This document shows positions 34,200 to 45,869 of a stretch of 64,000 bases of DNA, one piece after another. The notes below the pieces were generated by a model that did not search any database, was not told where the DNA came from, and saw only the letters and a program-made list of their open reading frames with translations. The DNA comes from Euryodendron excelsum (lineage: Eukaryota; Streptophyta; Magnoliopsida; Ericales; Pentaphylacaceae): assembly GCA_033060915.1 (NCBI GenBank), contig CM065394.1:35245001-35309000 (forward strand). The letters are read 5' to 3'. A program made the position numbers and the translations under genes. Position 1 is the stretch's first letter; each line of letters opens with the position of its first letter.

Positions 34200-37100
34200 T
34201 TAATATGAAACATAATCAAAAAGACATAAATAACCATAAATTAATGCTAACAAAGTACTAATTAAGGCCTTATAATTGCACTTTTGAAGTGCAATCAATT
34301 GCGTATGCCTAATTCTCTTTGAATCATGCAAAAATCTATCTTCACCAAGAGGTTTAGTAAAAATGTCAGCCAATTGATGCCTAGTTTTAACAAAATCTAG
34401 CTTGATATCATTTTTATGCACATGATCTCTAATGAAATGATGTCTAACCTCAATATGTTTAGTGCGAGAATATTGAATGAGATTCGTACTCAGATTAATG
34501 TCACTAGTATTGTCACACATAATAGGAATATGTTCAAAGGAAAGTCTAAAATCTTTTAATTGGTGTTTGATCCAAAGAACTTGAGCACAGCAGTTTTCAG
34601 CTATTGTGTACTCGACTTATGCTGTAGATAATGCAATAAAATTTTGTTTCTTGTTATACCAAGAAACCAACATATTTTTAAGGAATTGGCAAGAGCCACT
34701 AGTACTTTTCCTATCAACTTTGCTACCTGCATAATCTGCGTCTAAGTAACCTACAAGATCAAAAGATGTACCTCTAAGGTACCATAGATCCAAATTTGAA
34801 ATATATTTAAGATATCTAAAGATTCTTTTAACAGTCATAATATAAGATTCCTTAGGATTAGACTGAAACCTTGCACATATACATGTACTAAACAAGATGC
34901 CAGGTCTACTACCAATTAAGTATAACAAAGATCCAATCATGCTTCTAAATAATTTAGTATCAACAGATTTACCTCATTCATCACTGTCCAGTTTGGTTGA
35001 TGTGCTCATGGGTGTGTCTAAGGGCTTTGAATCTTCCATTTCAAATCTTTTCAATAAATCCTTGATGTACTTGGCTTGACTTATAAAAATTCATTCTTTT
35101 GATCGTTTAATTTGGAGCCTAAAGAAGTAATTTAGCTCTCCTATTATACTCATTTCAAACTCACCCTGCATGCACTTTGCAAACTCTTTGTATAGCTTAT
35201 CATTAGTAGAACTAAAAATGATATCATCTATATATATTTGCACAACAAGCATATCATGACCCTTTGTTTTTACAAAGAGAGTTGTATCAACTTTCCCTCT
35301 TGAAAAACCATTGTTAATAAAAAAATTGCTCAATCTTTCATACTATGCTCTTGGTGCTTGCTTTAAACCATAAAATGCCTTTGTTAATTAAAAAACATGA
35401 CCAGGGAATTTGAAATTTTCAAAAGCAGAGGGCTGTTCTACATATACTTCTTCATAAATGAAACCATTTAAAAATGCACTTTTTACATCCATTTGATAGA
35501 GTTTGAAATCTTTAAAACATGCAAATGCAAGTAACATTCTTATAGCTTCTAATCTAGCTACAAGTGCATATGTTTCATCAAAATCAATACTTTCCTCTTG
35601 ACTATATTCTTGAGCTACTAATCTAATTTTATTTCTTACAACAATTTCAGATTCATCTATTTTATTTCTGAAAACCCATTTTGTTCTAATGATAGGATGA
35701 TCTTGAGGTCTAGGTAATAGGTTCCAAACTTTATTTCTTTCAAACTGAATCAATTCATCTTGCATAGCTAAAATCCAAAATTCATCATTCTCTGCTTCAT
35801 AAAATATTTTGGTTCCAAATGTGGAAGAAATGCAAAATGATTACATATATTTCTAAGGGATGACCTTGTTCTTATCCTTTGAGAATGATCACCTAATATC
35901 TGATCTTGAGGACGGTTGTGGACAAATTTTCACTCCTTTGGTAATCCTAGATCTTCAACTTCTTGTTGTGATGAACTGCCTTGTATTTCCTTCTCTTGTT
36001 GTGTTTCTTCTTTTGAGCTTTGATTGATGGAAGGGTTGTCTGTGCTTTATTCTACATCATCTATATCATCATCCTCATCCTTTCTAGACATATTGTTAGT
36101 CTTATAAAAAATAACATATGCTGATTCTTCAACAACTAAAGTGCTTTTTGTTAAATACTCTATATGCTTTATTATAAGTAGAGTAACTAAGAAAGATTCT
36201 TTCATCAGATTTGGCATCAAATTTATTGAGATTGTCTTTGTTGTTATTTAAAACAAAACATTTGCATCCGAATGCCTTAAAATAAGAAACATTTGGTTTT
36301 CTTCCTTTCCACTACTCACATGGAGTCTTTTTTAAAAAAATTTTAAATAAAATTCTGTTCAGAACATAGCAGGCTGTATTCATAGCTTTTGCCCAAAAAT
36401 ATTTTAGTAAATCATTTTCACAAAGTAAGGTTCTAGCCATTTTTTCTAAGGTTCTATTCTTTCTCTTAACAATCCTATTTTGTTGAGATGTTCTAAAAGT
36501 AGAAAAATTATGCGCAAAGTCATTTTCATCACAAAAATCTCAAAAGGCTTGCAATCAAATTCTCCAACATGGTTAGTCGTTATAGCAGTGATAGTAAATC
36601 ATTTTTCATTTTTTGAACTTTTTTGCAAAATTTTATAAAAACAATTATAGTCTCATTCTTATGAGCAAGGAAGAAGGTCTATGTAAATCTTGAGTAATCA
36701 TCAACAATAACCAAAGCATATTGTTTACCTCCCATACTAAGTGTACGAGTAGGTCCAAGTAAATCCATGTGTAATAGTTGTAGTGGCCATGTGTAATAGT
36801 TGTAGTGGCCTTGATATTGAAATCATATTTTTAGATTTGAATGAAACTGTTGTTTGCTTCCCTTTTTGACAAGCATCAGAAATCTTATTTTTCTCAAAAT
36901 TTAGTTTGGGAAGATCATTTACTAAATCTTTTTTGGAAACTTTTGAAATAATACTTATGCTTGTATGACCAATCCTCCTACGCTACAATTAACTATTATC
37001 ACTATTCACAACTGCAAGGCACTTAATTTTGCTAAAAGATAAGTCATTTAAATTAAAAATGTATATGTTGCCTTGTCTGTGTCCATGCAATATGGTTTTG

Positions 37101-37420
37101 TTATCATTGATGTTTACTATCATACAATGAGATTATTCAAAAATCACTTTAAAGCCTTTATCACACAACTGACTGATACTTAAAAAATTATGCTTCAAAC
37201 CTTTAACAAGCAAAACATTTTCAATGGAGTTAGAAGAGTCTTTACCAATACTTCCAATGCCAAAAATCTTGCCTTTGCTATTGTCTCCAAAGGTTACTAA
37301 GCCTCCATCTTTTAGTGCGAGTGAGGTGAATTGAGATTCATTACCAGTCATGTGTTTTAAGCATCCATTGTCTAAGTCCCAGTGATCTTTCTTTGACTTT
37401 GCTTGAAGAAAAACCTCCAA
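34200..37420 (-). pseudogene. SIRE-type pol: protease, integrase, RT, RNase H, broken
   Basis: Protease (37,420-37,133): WDLDNGCLKHMTG, with DNG in place of DSG. Integrase (about 37,130-35,800): a recognisable DLLGPTRTLSMGG and VIVDDYSRFT, the second acidic residue changed (TNHVGEF), several stops, and a 21-bp tandem duplication at 36,773-36,814. RT (35,765-35,091): KTKWVFRNKID-like start, QMDVKSAFLNG, YIDDIIF. RNase H (34,940-34,200): YLDADYAGSKVDRKSTSG, HIEVRHHFIRD, ADIFTKPL. The RT-RNase H part is in one frame interrupted only by stops. The acidic YIDD residues remain, but the polyprotein cannot be made. Confidence 0.85.
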
Positions 37421-37429
37421 GAGACAATT

Positions 37430-38960
37430 TTAAACTTTGATCTTTGGTACCCAAATCAATTTGGGTCCTTGGGGGTTAGTTTTCAATGGTCCTCTTGGAA
37501 CCCAAGTCTCTTTTGTAACATATGATTTGTTTATGAGAAAGCATTGATTAGCTTTGTGTCCTTTCTTTTGGCAATAATAACATCTAATTTGAGATTTTCT
37601 AAAAGGTTCGTTAAACTGATTTCTAGAAGTATGCTTGTTTTTGAAAGGATTATGCCCAATCCCAGCTTTATCAAGAGAACATTTTTGCTTTTCAAGAATA
37701 GTGTCCAATTTTTATTTTCCTTCAACATATTTGACAAGCATTTTGTGTAGATTATTCACTTTTTCTTTCAAACCAGCATTTTTCCTTTTTAAAAGATTAT
37801 TTTCAGATTGTAAATTCTCATTTTCTTTTTTAAGAAAGGCAATTATCTTTTTAAAAAGACTATTCTTTGAACCAGATTTTCTAAACTCAGCAAGTAGATC
37901 ATCAAATGCATCTTGTAGTTCATCAAAGCTAAAATTTGAATTTTTAGAAGACAATACCTCAGCTTCTTTCTCTTGAGCCATTAAGCATAAATTTGCTACT
38001 TCTGATGTTTTAGGTTCTTCTTTTGATTTAGATTCTTCGTTGTCACTTCAGGTTGCTCCCAATGACTTTCTTCCTTTGCTTTTCTTTCCTTTCTTCTTTA
38101 GTTGAGGACAGACAACATTTATGTGCCTAGGCTTCTTACATTCGAAACAAATAATTGTTGAATTATTGTTGCTGGATTCACCTTTAGGCTCTAGCTTCTT
38201 TCCTATTTTCCATCCTCTTCTCATAACTTTCTTGAACTTTCTTGTGATTAAGACAACTTCTTCTTAATCTTTTTCATCATTTTCAGAATCAGGAGTAGTA
38301 GATTTGAATGCAATAGTCCTTTTTCTTTTGTCCTCTTCTTTTTGAGCATATTGTTTTTGTGTTAACTCATATGTTATTAGAGAACCCAGCAACTCCTCAA
38401 GTGGTAATGGTTGAGATCCTTTACTTCTTGAATTGCTGTCACATTTGCTTCCTAAGTCTTTGGTAAGGATTTAAGGATCTTCCTAACTTGCTCACTGTTA
38501 GAATATATTCTTCCAAAAGATTTTAGTCCATTGACAATATCAGTGAATCGTGTAAACATCTCAATGATGGCTTCATCAATTTTCATTCTAAAAAGCTCAT
38601 AATTATGCACAAGAATATTTATTTTGGATTTTTTTACTTGACTTGTGCCTTCATGAGTTACTTCTAACCTAACTTAGATTTTTTTTTTTTTTGGTTGAAT
38701 CACATGTGAAAACTCTATTAAATTCATTGGGGTCTAATGCACAATAAAGTAAATTCATGGCTTTAGCATTTGCTTGAAAAAGTTTAAAGTCACTTCATCC
38801 CACTCATCTTCAGTCTTAGCAACAACCATTGTTTCTATTGTTTTGGTAGGGATCTTTGGACCATTTACAATAATCCTTCACAACTCATAATCAACTGATT
38901 GAATGTAAATTCTCATACATTTCTTCCAATAGTTATAATTTGTTCCATTAAACATAGGGG
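37430..38960 (-). pseudogene. SIRE-type gag, broken
   Basis: Minus-strand frames from about 38,960 read as copia gag (MFNGTNYNYWKKCMR..., then ETMVVAKTEDEWDEV). A first zinc knuckle, CFECKKPRHINVVC, lies near 38,107-38,148. A coiled-coil-like stretch follows at 37,981-37,712 (LKKENENLQSENNLLKRK), then a second zinc knuckle, CYYCQKKGHKANQC, at about 37,540-37,590. Several stops and frameshifts separate these parts. The first knuckle has R where G is usual before the histidine. Confidence 0.8.
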
Positions 38961-39067
38961 GTTTATTTGTGGATTGACCTTCTCCAAAAGAGGATCCAAT
39001 ATTGGTTGCTATAGATCTACTCTTAAGATGTTAAGCCTATAAGAAGAGCACCTGCTTTGATACTAAC

Positions 39068-40622
39068 TGTTGGCACGAAACAATCACCCAAGGAGGGGGG
39101 GTGAATTGGGTGTTTTAAAAATTAAAGCAATAAAACCAATATACACTATATATATAATCAATGGAACAATAATTTTATGGAGTATAAAAATGCAATTAAG
39201 ATATTATGATAATGCAATCAAGACATAGCAGTGCAATAAGTAAAACAGAGCAACAAGTCACCAGATTTTTAAAGAGATTCAGCGATCCTTTACCTACGCC
39301 CTCTCTTCCTCGATTCTTTCGAAGGGCTCCTCCACTATGCAAAAAACTTATCTTTTACACAACTGTTGTTTCTTCAAGTGTCAGCTCACTTTTACAAGAC
39401 TTTACTCAAAACTCTTAATTCTCAAGTGTTTTTATCCAAGAACCACTCAAAAAATACAAGTTACAACCCAACTCAATAATAAAGAAAGAGTTTAATACAG
39501 TGGGTACACTCTCAAGAAGTAAATGTATCAATTATAGTTCAATCATTAACCTTACAACATAGGAATAAAGGAATACAGCAGAGAGAAGTAGAAAATATTG
39601 GCAAATCTAGTATATAGCTTTTATGATCTTGTCTCTTATTGTAAAAATGCTCTAGAGACTTTGTATTTATAGTCTTACATCATATTCAGCGGTTGGAGGA
39701 AGCTAGAAGAGAATTTAATGTGAAATGAGTGCTACAGAACATTTAAAAATATTACCGTTATTGCCCAGATTTTCTTCAGGTGTCAACTCCTGTATTGGGT
39801 GTCGACACTTGCTTCTTCACTTCTCTTCAATTTGTTGTTCAGGTGTCGACTCTCGTATTGGGTGTTGACACTTGTTGCTATATTTTTCTTACCCAAGCTC
39901 TTTGGAAATCACAGGTGTTGACTCTCGTATAGGGTGTTAACACTTGTTGCTACATTTTTCTAACCTAAGCTCTTTGAAACTACAGGTGTCGACTCTCGTA
40001 TAAGGTGTCGATACTTGCTGCTTAATTTTTCTAACCTCAGCTCTCTGGAACTATAGGTGTTGACTATCGTATAAGGTGTCGACACTTGCTGCTTTCAAGT
40101 TCAGTTCTTTAAGGTTAAACATCCAGAAGGTGTCAGCTCCTATAAGAGGTGTCAGCACCTCTGTTTCTTGATTCAGATTGCTTTAGTCACTTTAGTAGCT
40201 TCATCAATTGATCCACTAAGGCCTTCAAGTCATCAAGTCTTCAAGATTCCTTCTTGAAGTAAAATTTGGACACGTAGAACACCTTCAATTTCTTCGAGAT
40301 GAAATTGATTAATGAAATCTTTGTAAGATTTATCTAATGATCTTCAAGTTCTTCAATCCAAAAGCTTATCTGCTTTCTTCAATGATTGTCAATCACTTTA
40401 GAGAACCTTCAGCTTCTTGTAAGATTGATCAAACAACCATCTAATTCATTTAAACTTATTCATCAAGCTTTCCAAAGCCATCTTCTAATCACATCCTTTA
40501 TTATAATCATTATTAAGCCAAATGTAAATAGAATTAATGAATATTTTCTGCACATAAAGTAAATTTATTAGAAAAATAACATAATGGTTTGTTATCATCA
40601 AAATTAAGATATAGAGTCAAAA
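39068..40622 (-). repeat. 5' LTR of the SIRE-type copia
   Basis: 1,555 bp, homologous to 28,603-30,132, with the same five-fold GGTGTCGAC tandem array at 39,775-40,160. It ends, on the plus-strand left, in TGTTGG. The PBS lies 2 bp away at 39,051-39,065 (minus strand TAGTATCAAAGCAGG, close to the initiator-tRNA(Met) site TGGTATCAGAGC). Confidence 0.9.
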
Positions 40623-40627
40623 TGATC

Positions 40628-40790
40628 AACAGATCACCATCAGTGCCGTTGAAATTCGAAATTTCGGAGATGGTGTGGACTGGCAAGAAGGATGTCTCCT
40701 TACTCTCACCTAAGAGTATTTGGGTGCAAGGTGTTTGTACATATGTCCAAAGAACAATAGTAGAAGTTGGACTTGAAGTCTATTTTATGT
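40628..40790 (+). pseudogene. Third fragment of the TNT1-like copia integrase, truncated
   Basis: Continues the integrase reading frame after the SIRE element (NRSPSVPLKFEISEMVWTGK). It degenerates and stops at about 40,790, where the sequence changes to the 11,809-homologous block. The rest of pol is deleted. Confidence 0.8.
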
Positions 40791-41110
40791 ATCTTGGATG
40801 TCGCACTCTTATCAAGGAAAAATTTACGCATGCATCCGACACCAAACTTACATTTCTAGACTCCATACAATATGTACAAAAAAGTTTGAGTTGGAACGAG
40901 ATTGAAAAATAAAGGCATGAGTCCGATCTTAAGGTGCAACTCGTGGCACTTGGGCAGGCCAAGCAGGCCACCGAGTGACCACCCCTACTAGTTTGTCAAG
41001 ATGCAAAATGCATGGGTTCTGCTAATAGAATATTTTAAGTTCCCTTCCGAAGTATAAAAAAAATAGAATATTTTAAGTTACAATTTTACCTTTATATCTT
41101 AAACATTGAT
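40790..41110. repeat. Block homologous to 11,809-12,080, joined to copy B
   Basis: Shares 'gggcaggccaag', 'gtgcatcc/gcatgcatcc' and 'agaatattttaagttacaa' with the spacer left of copy A, diverged by roughly 10-15% by eye. It ends at the point where copy B begins, so 2.3 kb present in the A landscape (12,081-14,440) is missing here. The word 'agaatattttaagtt' is locally repeated at 41,027-41,080. Confidence 0.7.
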
Positions 41111-41928
41111 AGCCATGTTGTTACTGATTTCTGAATTCTGATAATTAGATGATTTGCAGGTTGAGCATTTTTTTTTCGGAAGGCAACCCTTCTCAGGTTT
41201 GTGGGCAAAGTAGCAGTCACAGACTCTCAGTATCATTGGAATAGTTGAAATGGTTGAATTACAACTTTCTGAAAGAATGCTGTCATTGATATTGTTCAGT
41301 TAATCATCACCTGATTTTTTATTTTTTTTTCTGCTCTGTGAGTAGTTAATCAAGTAAGATTTGAGTTTGAAAGCAAAAAATAAGGAGCAGGTGGCAACCA
41401 CCCGCTTCCAAGAGATTTTTTATTTTATTTTTTCATCACCCTTCCGTTAATGGAAGGTAAAAGTATCATGGTTTTTAAGGTTGCAATAGATTTGATCTAC
41501 TGAAGCTCCACTTTTCGCGTATGAAATAATTCTATTGCTTTAGAAATGACAGATAGAACCAGCCTTTGGAAATGATTCTTGTAAGCATAAGTAGTCATTT
41601 ATTTTTGCTTGAACACACCATACAAACAAAGCAGGACAAGAGAAATCTTTAAAAAAAAAATGGTGAAAAATAGGTTGTTAGACATAATTGATCTGCTGAA
41701 CATGAAATGTTTCCTGAAAGTTGCTTCAAAACAGACTATTGTAGTACTAGTAGTCGACAGCATTCATTTCTTCAAGTCTCTCTCTCAAACAGAAGATAGA
41801 GAAAGTTATTCCTTCGTAGCACACCATAGTAGGAATAATAAAAGGATTGGCAGGCTAGCAGTGGCATCAAAGAAGTAAACAGCATTACTTCTCCTTGTAC
41901 TCCTTCTGAGCTATCAACATAATGACAG

Positions 41929-44313
41929 TTATTCATTTGAGTCTTCTCCCTCTGTCTGAAGGTTCACAGAATCCCAACTGTGAGAGCACATAACTTTTCC
42001 CATGACGGTCCCTTCGTCACAACCAATTACAATCCTGTTGAGAAGAGTAATAGTACCAGTAAGGATAAGTAGATGTGGAAAAGAAGGCAGTCCACAGCCA
42101 TCCTTACTGATGAATATAAAGTTTTGAGTGATGAGAATAAAATTGAGACTTACTTGGGTGAACCTTTCATGCATCCAACAGCCCAAACCCTTCCAAGTTC
42201 ATAGCTCAGTGTGTTCTCAAGCCTGTAAGTCAATTGAGTAGTTGAGACATTTGCAATCAAAATTAGCTGAACCAAAAGCACATGTAATTGTTGTCTGGTA
42301 AGCATAAAAACAGTTGAAACAACAATAGACCAATTTACTACAAATCACAATACAAAGTTGAAATGAAAACTGTCTAATGTTTCAGTTTTCAGCTTTTAAA
42401 TCACAATGTTAGGCTGTTTGGAATCTTCTTTTGCTGAAGGAAAATTTCCACAAAACATTTTTATATGCCTTACACCACAAATAATTGATAATCTTGTTGG
42501 ATTCTCATGTCAAGGCATAATTAAAGCAGAGTTTTCAATTATCTGCACTTTGGGTATATATATATATTATATATAATTGTACGCTGTCAAGGTTACCTAT
42601 AAGTTGTCGCATGCCATATGCGAACAGTCCCATCCTCAGAACATGTAGCTATAATGGGAACTTCTGGATGAACACATATTGCAGTAATATTGTGCGTGTG
42701 GCCTTCGAGTGTCTGGACACAAGTTCTGGTCTGATAGTCCCACACCTGAATTCACAGGATTCAATGGTGAATGTATCCAAAATTATAGCATATTTATACA
42801 CAAATTCTTCAAGGCTGAAAACAAAAATATGACATTATGGCATACCTTAGCAGCATGATCATCAGAACCAGTGATTAGATATGGTTTATCACTACTTCCA
42901 AAGAAATCAACACAATTAACACCTTTTGAATGGCCCTCCAGAGTGAAACTTGGATTTGGGGAGCCAATATCCCATACTTTTACACTGTAATCAAGTGATG
43001 CACTTGCAAAAATGTTGGTATCTCTTGGATTGAATGCCACTTGCATTACATAATGGCTATGTCCCTCAAAGACCCGAGCGCACGCCCAATCCTTCTCCCA
43101 GTCCCAAAGCTTTATAAGCATGTCATCCGATGATGAAAGCACGTATGGAAGAGTGGGATGGACAGCTATGGACCTGATAAAATCTGTATGGGCGTCGAAC
43201 TCTTTAATCTTTTCGACAGAATCGTAATTGTATACACGAATAAACTTGTCATCGGCTCCTGAAACAATCCATTTTTCGTGTGCTACAAACTTTGCAGACC
43301 TCACTGCAAATTCACATATAGATAGATACAACACATTACTATGTGAATAGGATAATTGCAAAAATTAAATGCATCAGTGGCATCATCAACTAGGGAGAAA
43401 TTCAAACATAAGCTGTCGAGAATTATTACCTGGTGACTCTGTGACATTGATAGATTTCTCTGTAACCTGTAAAGATGAATGAATCTTGAGTTAGTGCTAA
43501 ATGCCTTTGTGAATTCCTATCAATAATTTAAAAAAATATTTAAAGGTCATTGATTAATGCACATAATCAACTGAAGGAACGATTAACAGTTCATTACTTG
43601 TGACTGGTAGTTCCAGATACACACTTTTCCCGAATGCAAACTTGCTAGAATCCTGCAGGAGAAAGTTTCACGCAGCACATAATTAAGTAAAATTCTATGT
43701 TGAAGCATAGTTTGCATTAAAAATTTATTATTACCATGGCTCTGTCGGATGAAAATCCACAGACTTAACTCTCTCTGATCGTCGTTCGTGTTCTTTCTGA
43801 TCCAGAAATTATTATCATTAGGTTTCTCAAAGACAATTCGAAAGAGAAGAGTAAGTCCAAGGTGAATGGAGGACATACCTCAATTTTTAGTGTGAAAGGC
43901 TGTTGCTCACCAGACTTGCAATTCAACAACATGACCATACAAAAGCTTATTATTAGTCCAACAACCCAATGCCATTGAATAATTTCAAATGCATAATAGA
44001 TGAATCTATTCAACTTCGTGAGGATCGATGCCCAAAAATTTATATACCTCATCAATATTCAAGATATGTATATATATGTAGCACATATTTGGCATTTGTT
44101 TTTCTGCCATGTACCAGTTCAAGCAGTTGAGAAAACATGGATGAAAATATTGGAATGACGTGCAAACTATACACACTAACTTATGAATAGCAAACTACGG
44201 TTTCAAAACGAAACGACCACCATTACTCTACCACCGACGATGCAATAAAGTATGAATTATATCTACAAAAAACAAAGAAAATTTCAAGATGAGATACAAT
44301 GGGAACCCACCAT
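41929..44313 (-). CDS. Short COPB2-like protein, N-terminal WD40 propeller only (copy B)
   Basis: Nine coding exons: 44311-44313, 43879-43899, 43735-43796, 43598-43652, 43430-43466, 42846-43303, 42597-42745, 42154-42222 and 41929-42034. They have the same sizes as copy A, are in frame, and use GT-AG introns throughout. 319 residues, about 97% identical to copy A; I counted some ten replacements (for example FDAH for FEAH, SIAV for SMAI, GCDEG for GCDKG). Most are conservative, which suggests some constraint. It has the fused 458-nt exon and the same altered C-terminus. Like copy A it retains the first propeller only. The minus-strand AATAAA of copy A is altered to AATGAA here, so 3' processing may differ. 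Confidence 0.85.
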
Positions 44314-44435
44314 GGTCAATGTTGAAGTAGTAGCGGAAGAAGAAATGACCGTATGGAAAGACTGCAAATGTTGTAGGAGAGGGCGTAAGTAATTGTGCTT
44401 GTGATTTTGTGGTAGAGAGAGCTCTTTATATATTG
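44314..44435 (-). promoter_or_regulatory. TATA promoter and leader of the copy B COPB2-like gene
   Basis: TATATAAAG on the minus strand at about 44,424-44,432, the same distance from the ATG as in copy A, with the leader nearly unchanged. Conservation since the duplication suggests, but does not prove, that the gene is transcribed. Confidence 0.6.
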
Positions 44436-45869
44436 AAAGATTGCGTAGCAGTTAAGAAAATGGTAACCTCTCAATTCATTGTTAAAACACCACTGCTTTG
44501 GACTCTTCTTTTATGCTGTCATACAATGCTCCTCGAGCCATTGATTCTGAAATGTGGGAGAACTGACGGTGGAGATCAAGCTCTCTCTCTCTCCAGTTTG
44601 ACCCAGCTGAGTTCATAGAAGGTAGGCTAGGGACATTCGAGGAAGGTAATTAATACAGCTGGATACAATGGATAAGATTCTCATTACGAGTTTGATTTGT
44701 GAGACGTGTTTCTTTGTTTTTATGAGTCAATAGTGTTATTTCTCTATACCTTATTGAACATGTCAACATCTACCTCAGATTTTGTATAATGTTGCTATTT
44801 GGACTGCCTTTTCTATTTCTTTGAAACTTAAGCGTCACATATTCAAAATATTAAAATAACCGCTCTCACGTGGGATAAGGCAGGCCTCCCAAACTCCCTA
44901 TTAGCGGGAATGTTGTCTTTCGGATCTTGCAATCTCACGTCTTTTCTTCCTCCTCCTCCTCCTTTTTTTCACTAGTCGTTGTTTTCATTTCACCACTTTC
45001 CACGACATTTCACGTCTTTTTTTCACCAGTCGTTGTTATTCAACCTAAATATATATTAAAAAAAATTTAAAAAGCATATTATTATCTACTATATATCTAA
45101 AATAAATTTTAACTGACAATTATCATTAAAAGACAATAAAATTAAATTATTTTAAAATAAATTACACAAAATCGATATTATCCAGTAAATCTGGTACCAC
45201 TGGTATTATTCAGTATTGACTGATACCTTAGTCGATACGGTATTCACATTCATTTGTACCACACATACCAGCTAGTATTCCCAGTACGAAGACAACATTA
45301 ATAATTATGATTGAGATTGACTGTCATTTTAATATAATGTATGTATGCTTTTCCCACATCGGTTGGGATAGACTGCTTTCTCTTAATGTGAGTAAAGTCC
45401 CACATTGTTCGGATACGAAGGACATCACTTACGTATATACCCTTGGCCAATCCTCACTTGGCAAGCCGATTTTCAAAGTTGTCCTTGAATTCTTCAATAT
45501 GCTATCAGAGGATACCCATATATTCTTTAACAAAAAATACCACCAGAATGGTGTGATAGTAACATTATTAAAATTAAGAATAGTGATTTTTAATTACAAA
45601 ATTAAAAGTAAAACACTTATCATAATAACTTTTAATTATAAGATTGCTACTATCACATCATTCTTGTAAAAAAATGACATTTTCCTTTTTGACCAAAGTA
45701 TTATACACGTCGAACTCAAGAAAAGAAGATGGGGCTAGCATTATTTTTGACCAGACTACTCCACTGATCAAACTCGAGCGCTGGTCTCGAAACCTCTAAT
45801 GCAATCCATTTACTGGCTCTGAAGGAGTGGCCCATATGGTCCAACCAGCTTACCATAGCTGCATTTTTA

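Larger units (their letters stand above)
28603..40622 (-). mobile_element. SIRE/Maximus-type copia retrotransposon, minus strand
   Basis: Two LTRs (28,603-30,132 and 39,068-40,622) flank about 8.9 kb. TGATC occurs at 28,598-28,602 and 40,623-40,627, a perfect target duplication. The host copia reading frame is restored across it. Minus-strand order: 5' LTR, PBS, gag, protease, integrase, RT, RNase H, an additional 3' ORF, PPT, 3' LTR. The extra ORF downstream of pol and the long gag are characteristic of the SIRE/Maximus lineage. All reading frames carry stops or shifts, so it is inactive. In a 165-nt stretch aligned by eye the LTRs differ at about 8%, so it is older than the Tat element at 50 kb. 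Confidence 0.9.
20933..40790 (+). mobile_element. TNT1-like copia element, degenerate, split by two insertions
   Basis: Left LTR 20,933-21,312, PBS, gag and protease, then integrase broken at 23,617 by an Ogre-like solo LTR, resuming for 126 nt (28,477-28,602), broken again by a SIRE-type copia and resuming at 40,628 for about 160 nt. The three pieces are consecutive parts of one integrase reading frame. The element then stops abruptly at about 40,790, where sequence homologous to 11,809-12,080 begins. Reverse transcriptase, RNase H and the right LTR are absent. It lies in the tail of duplication copy A; the 5 bp before it are gtttc. Confidence 0.85.
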
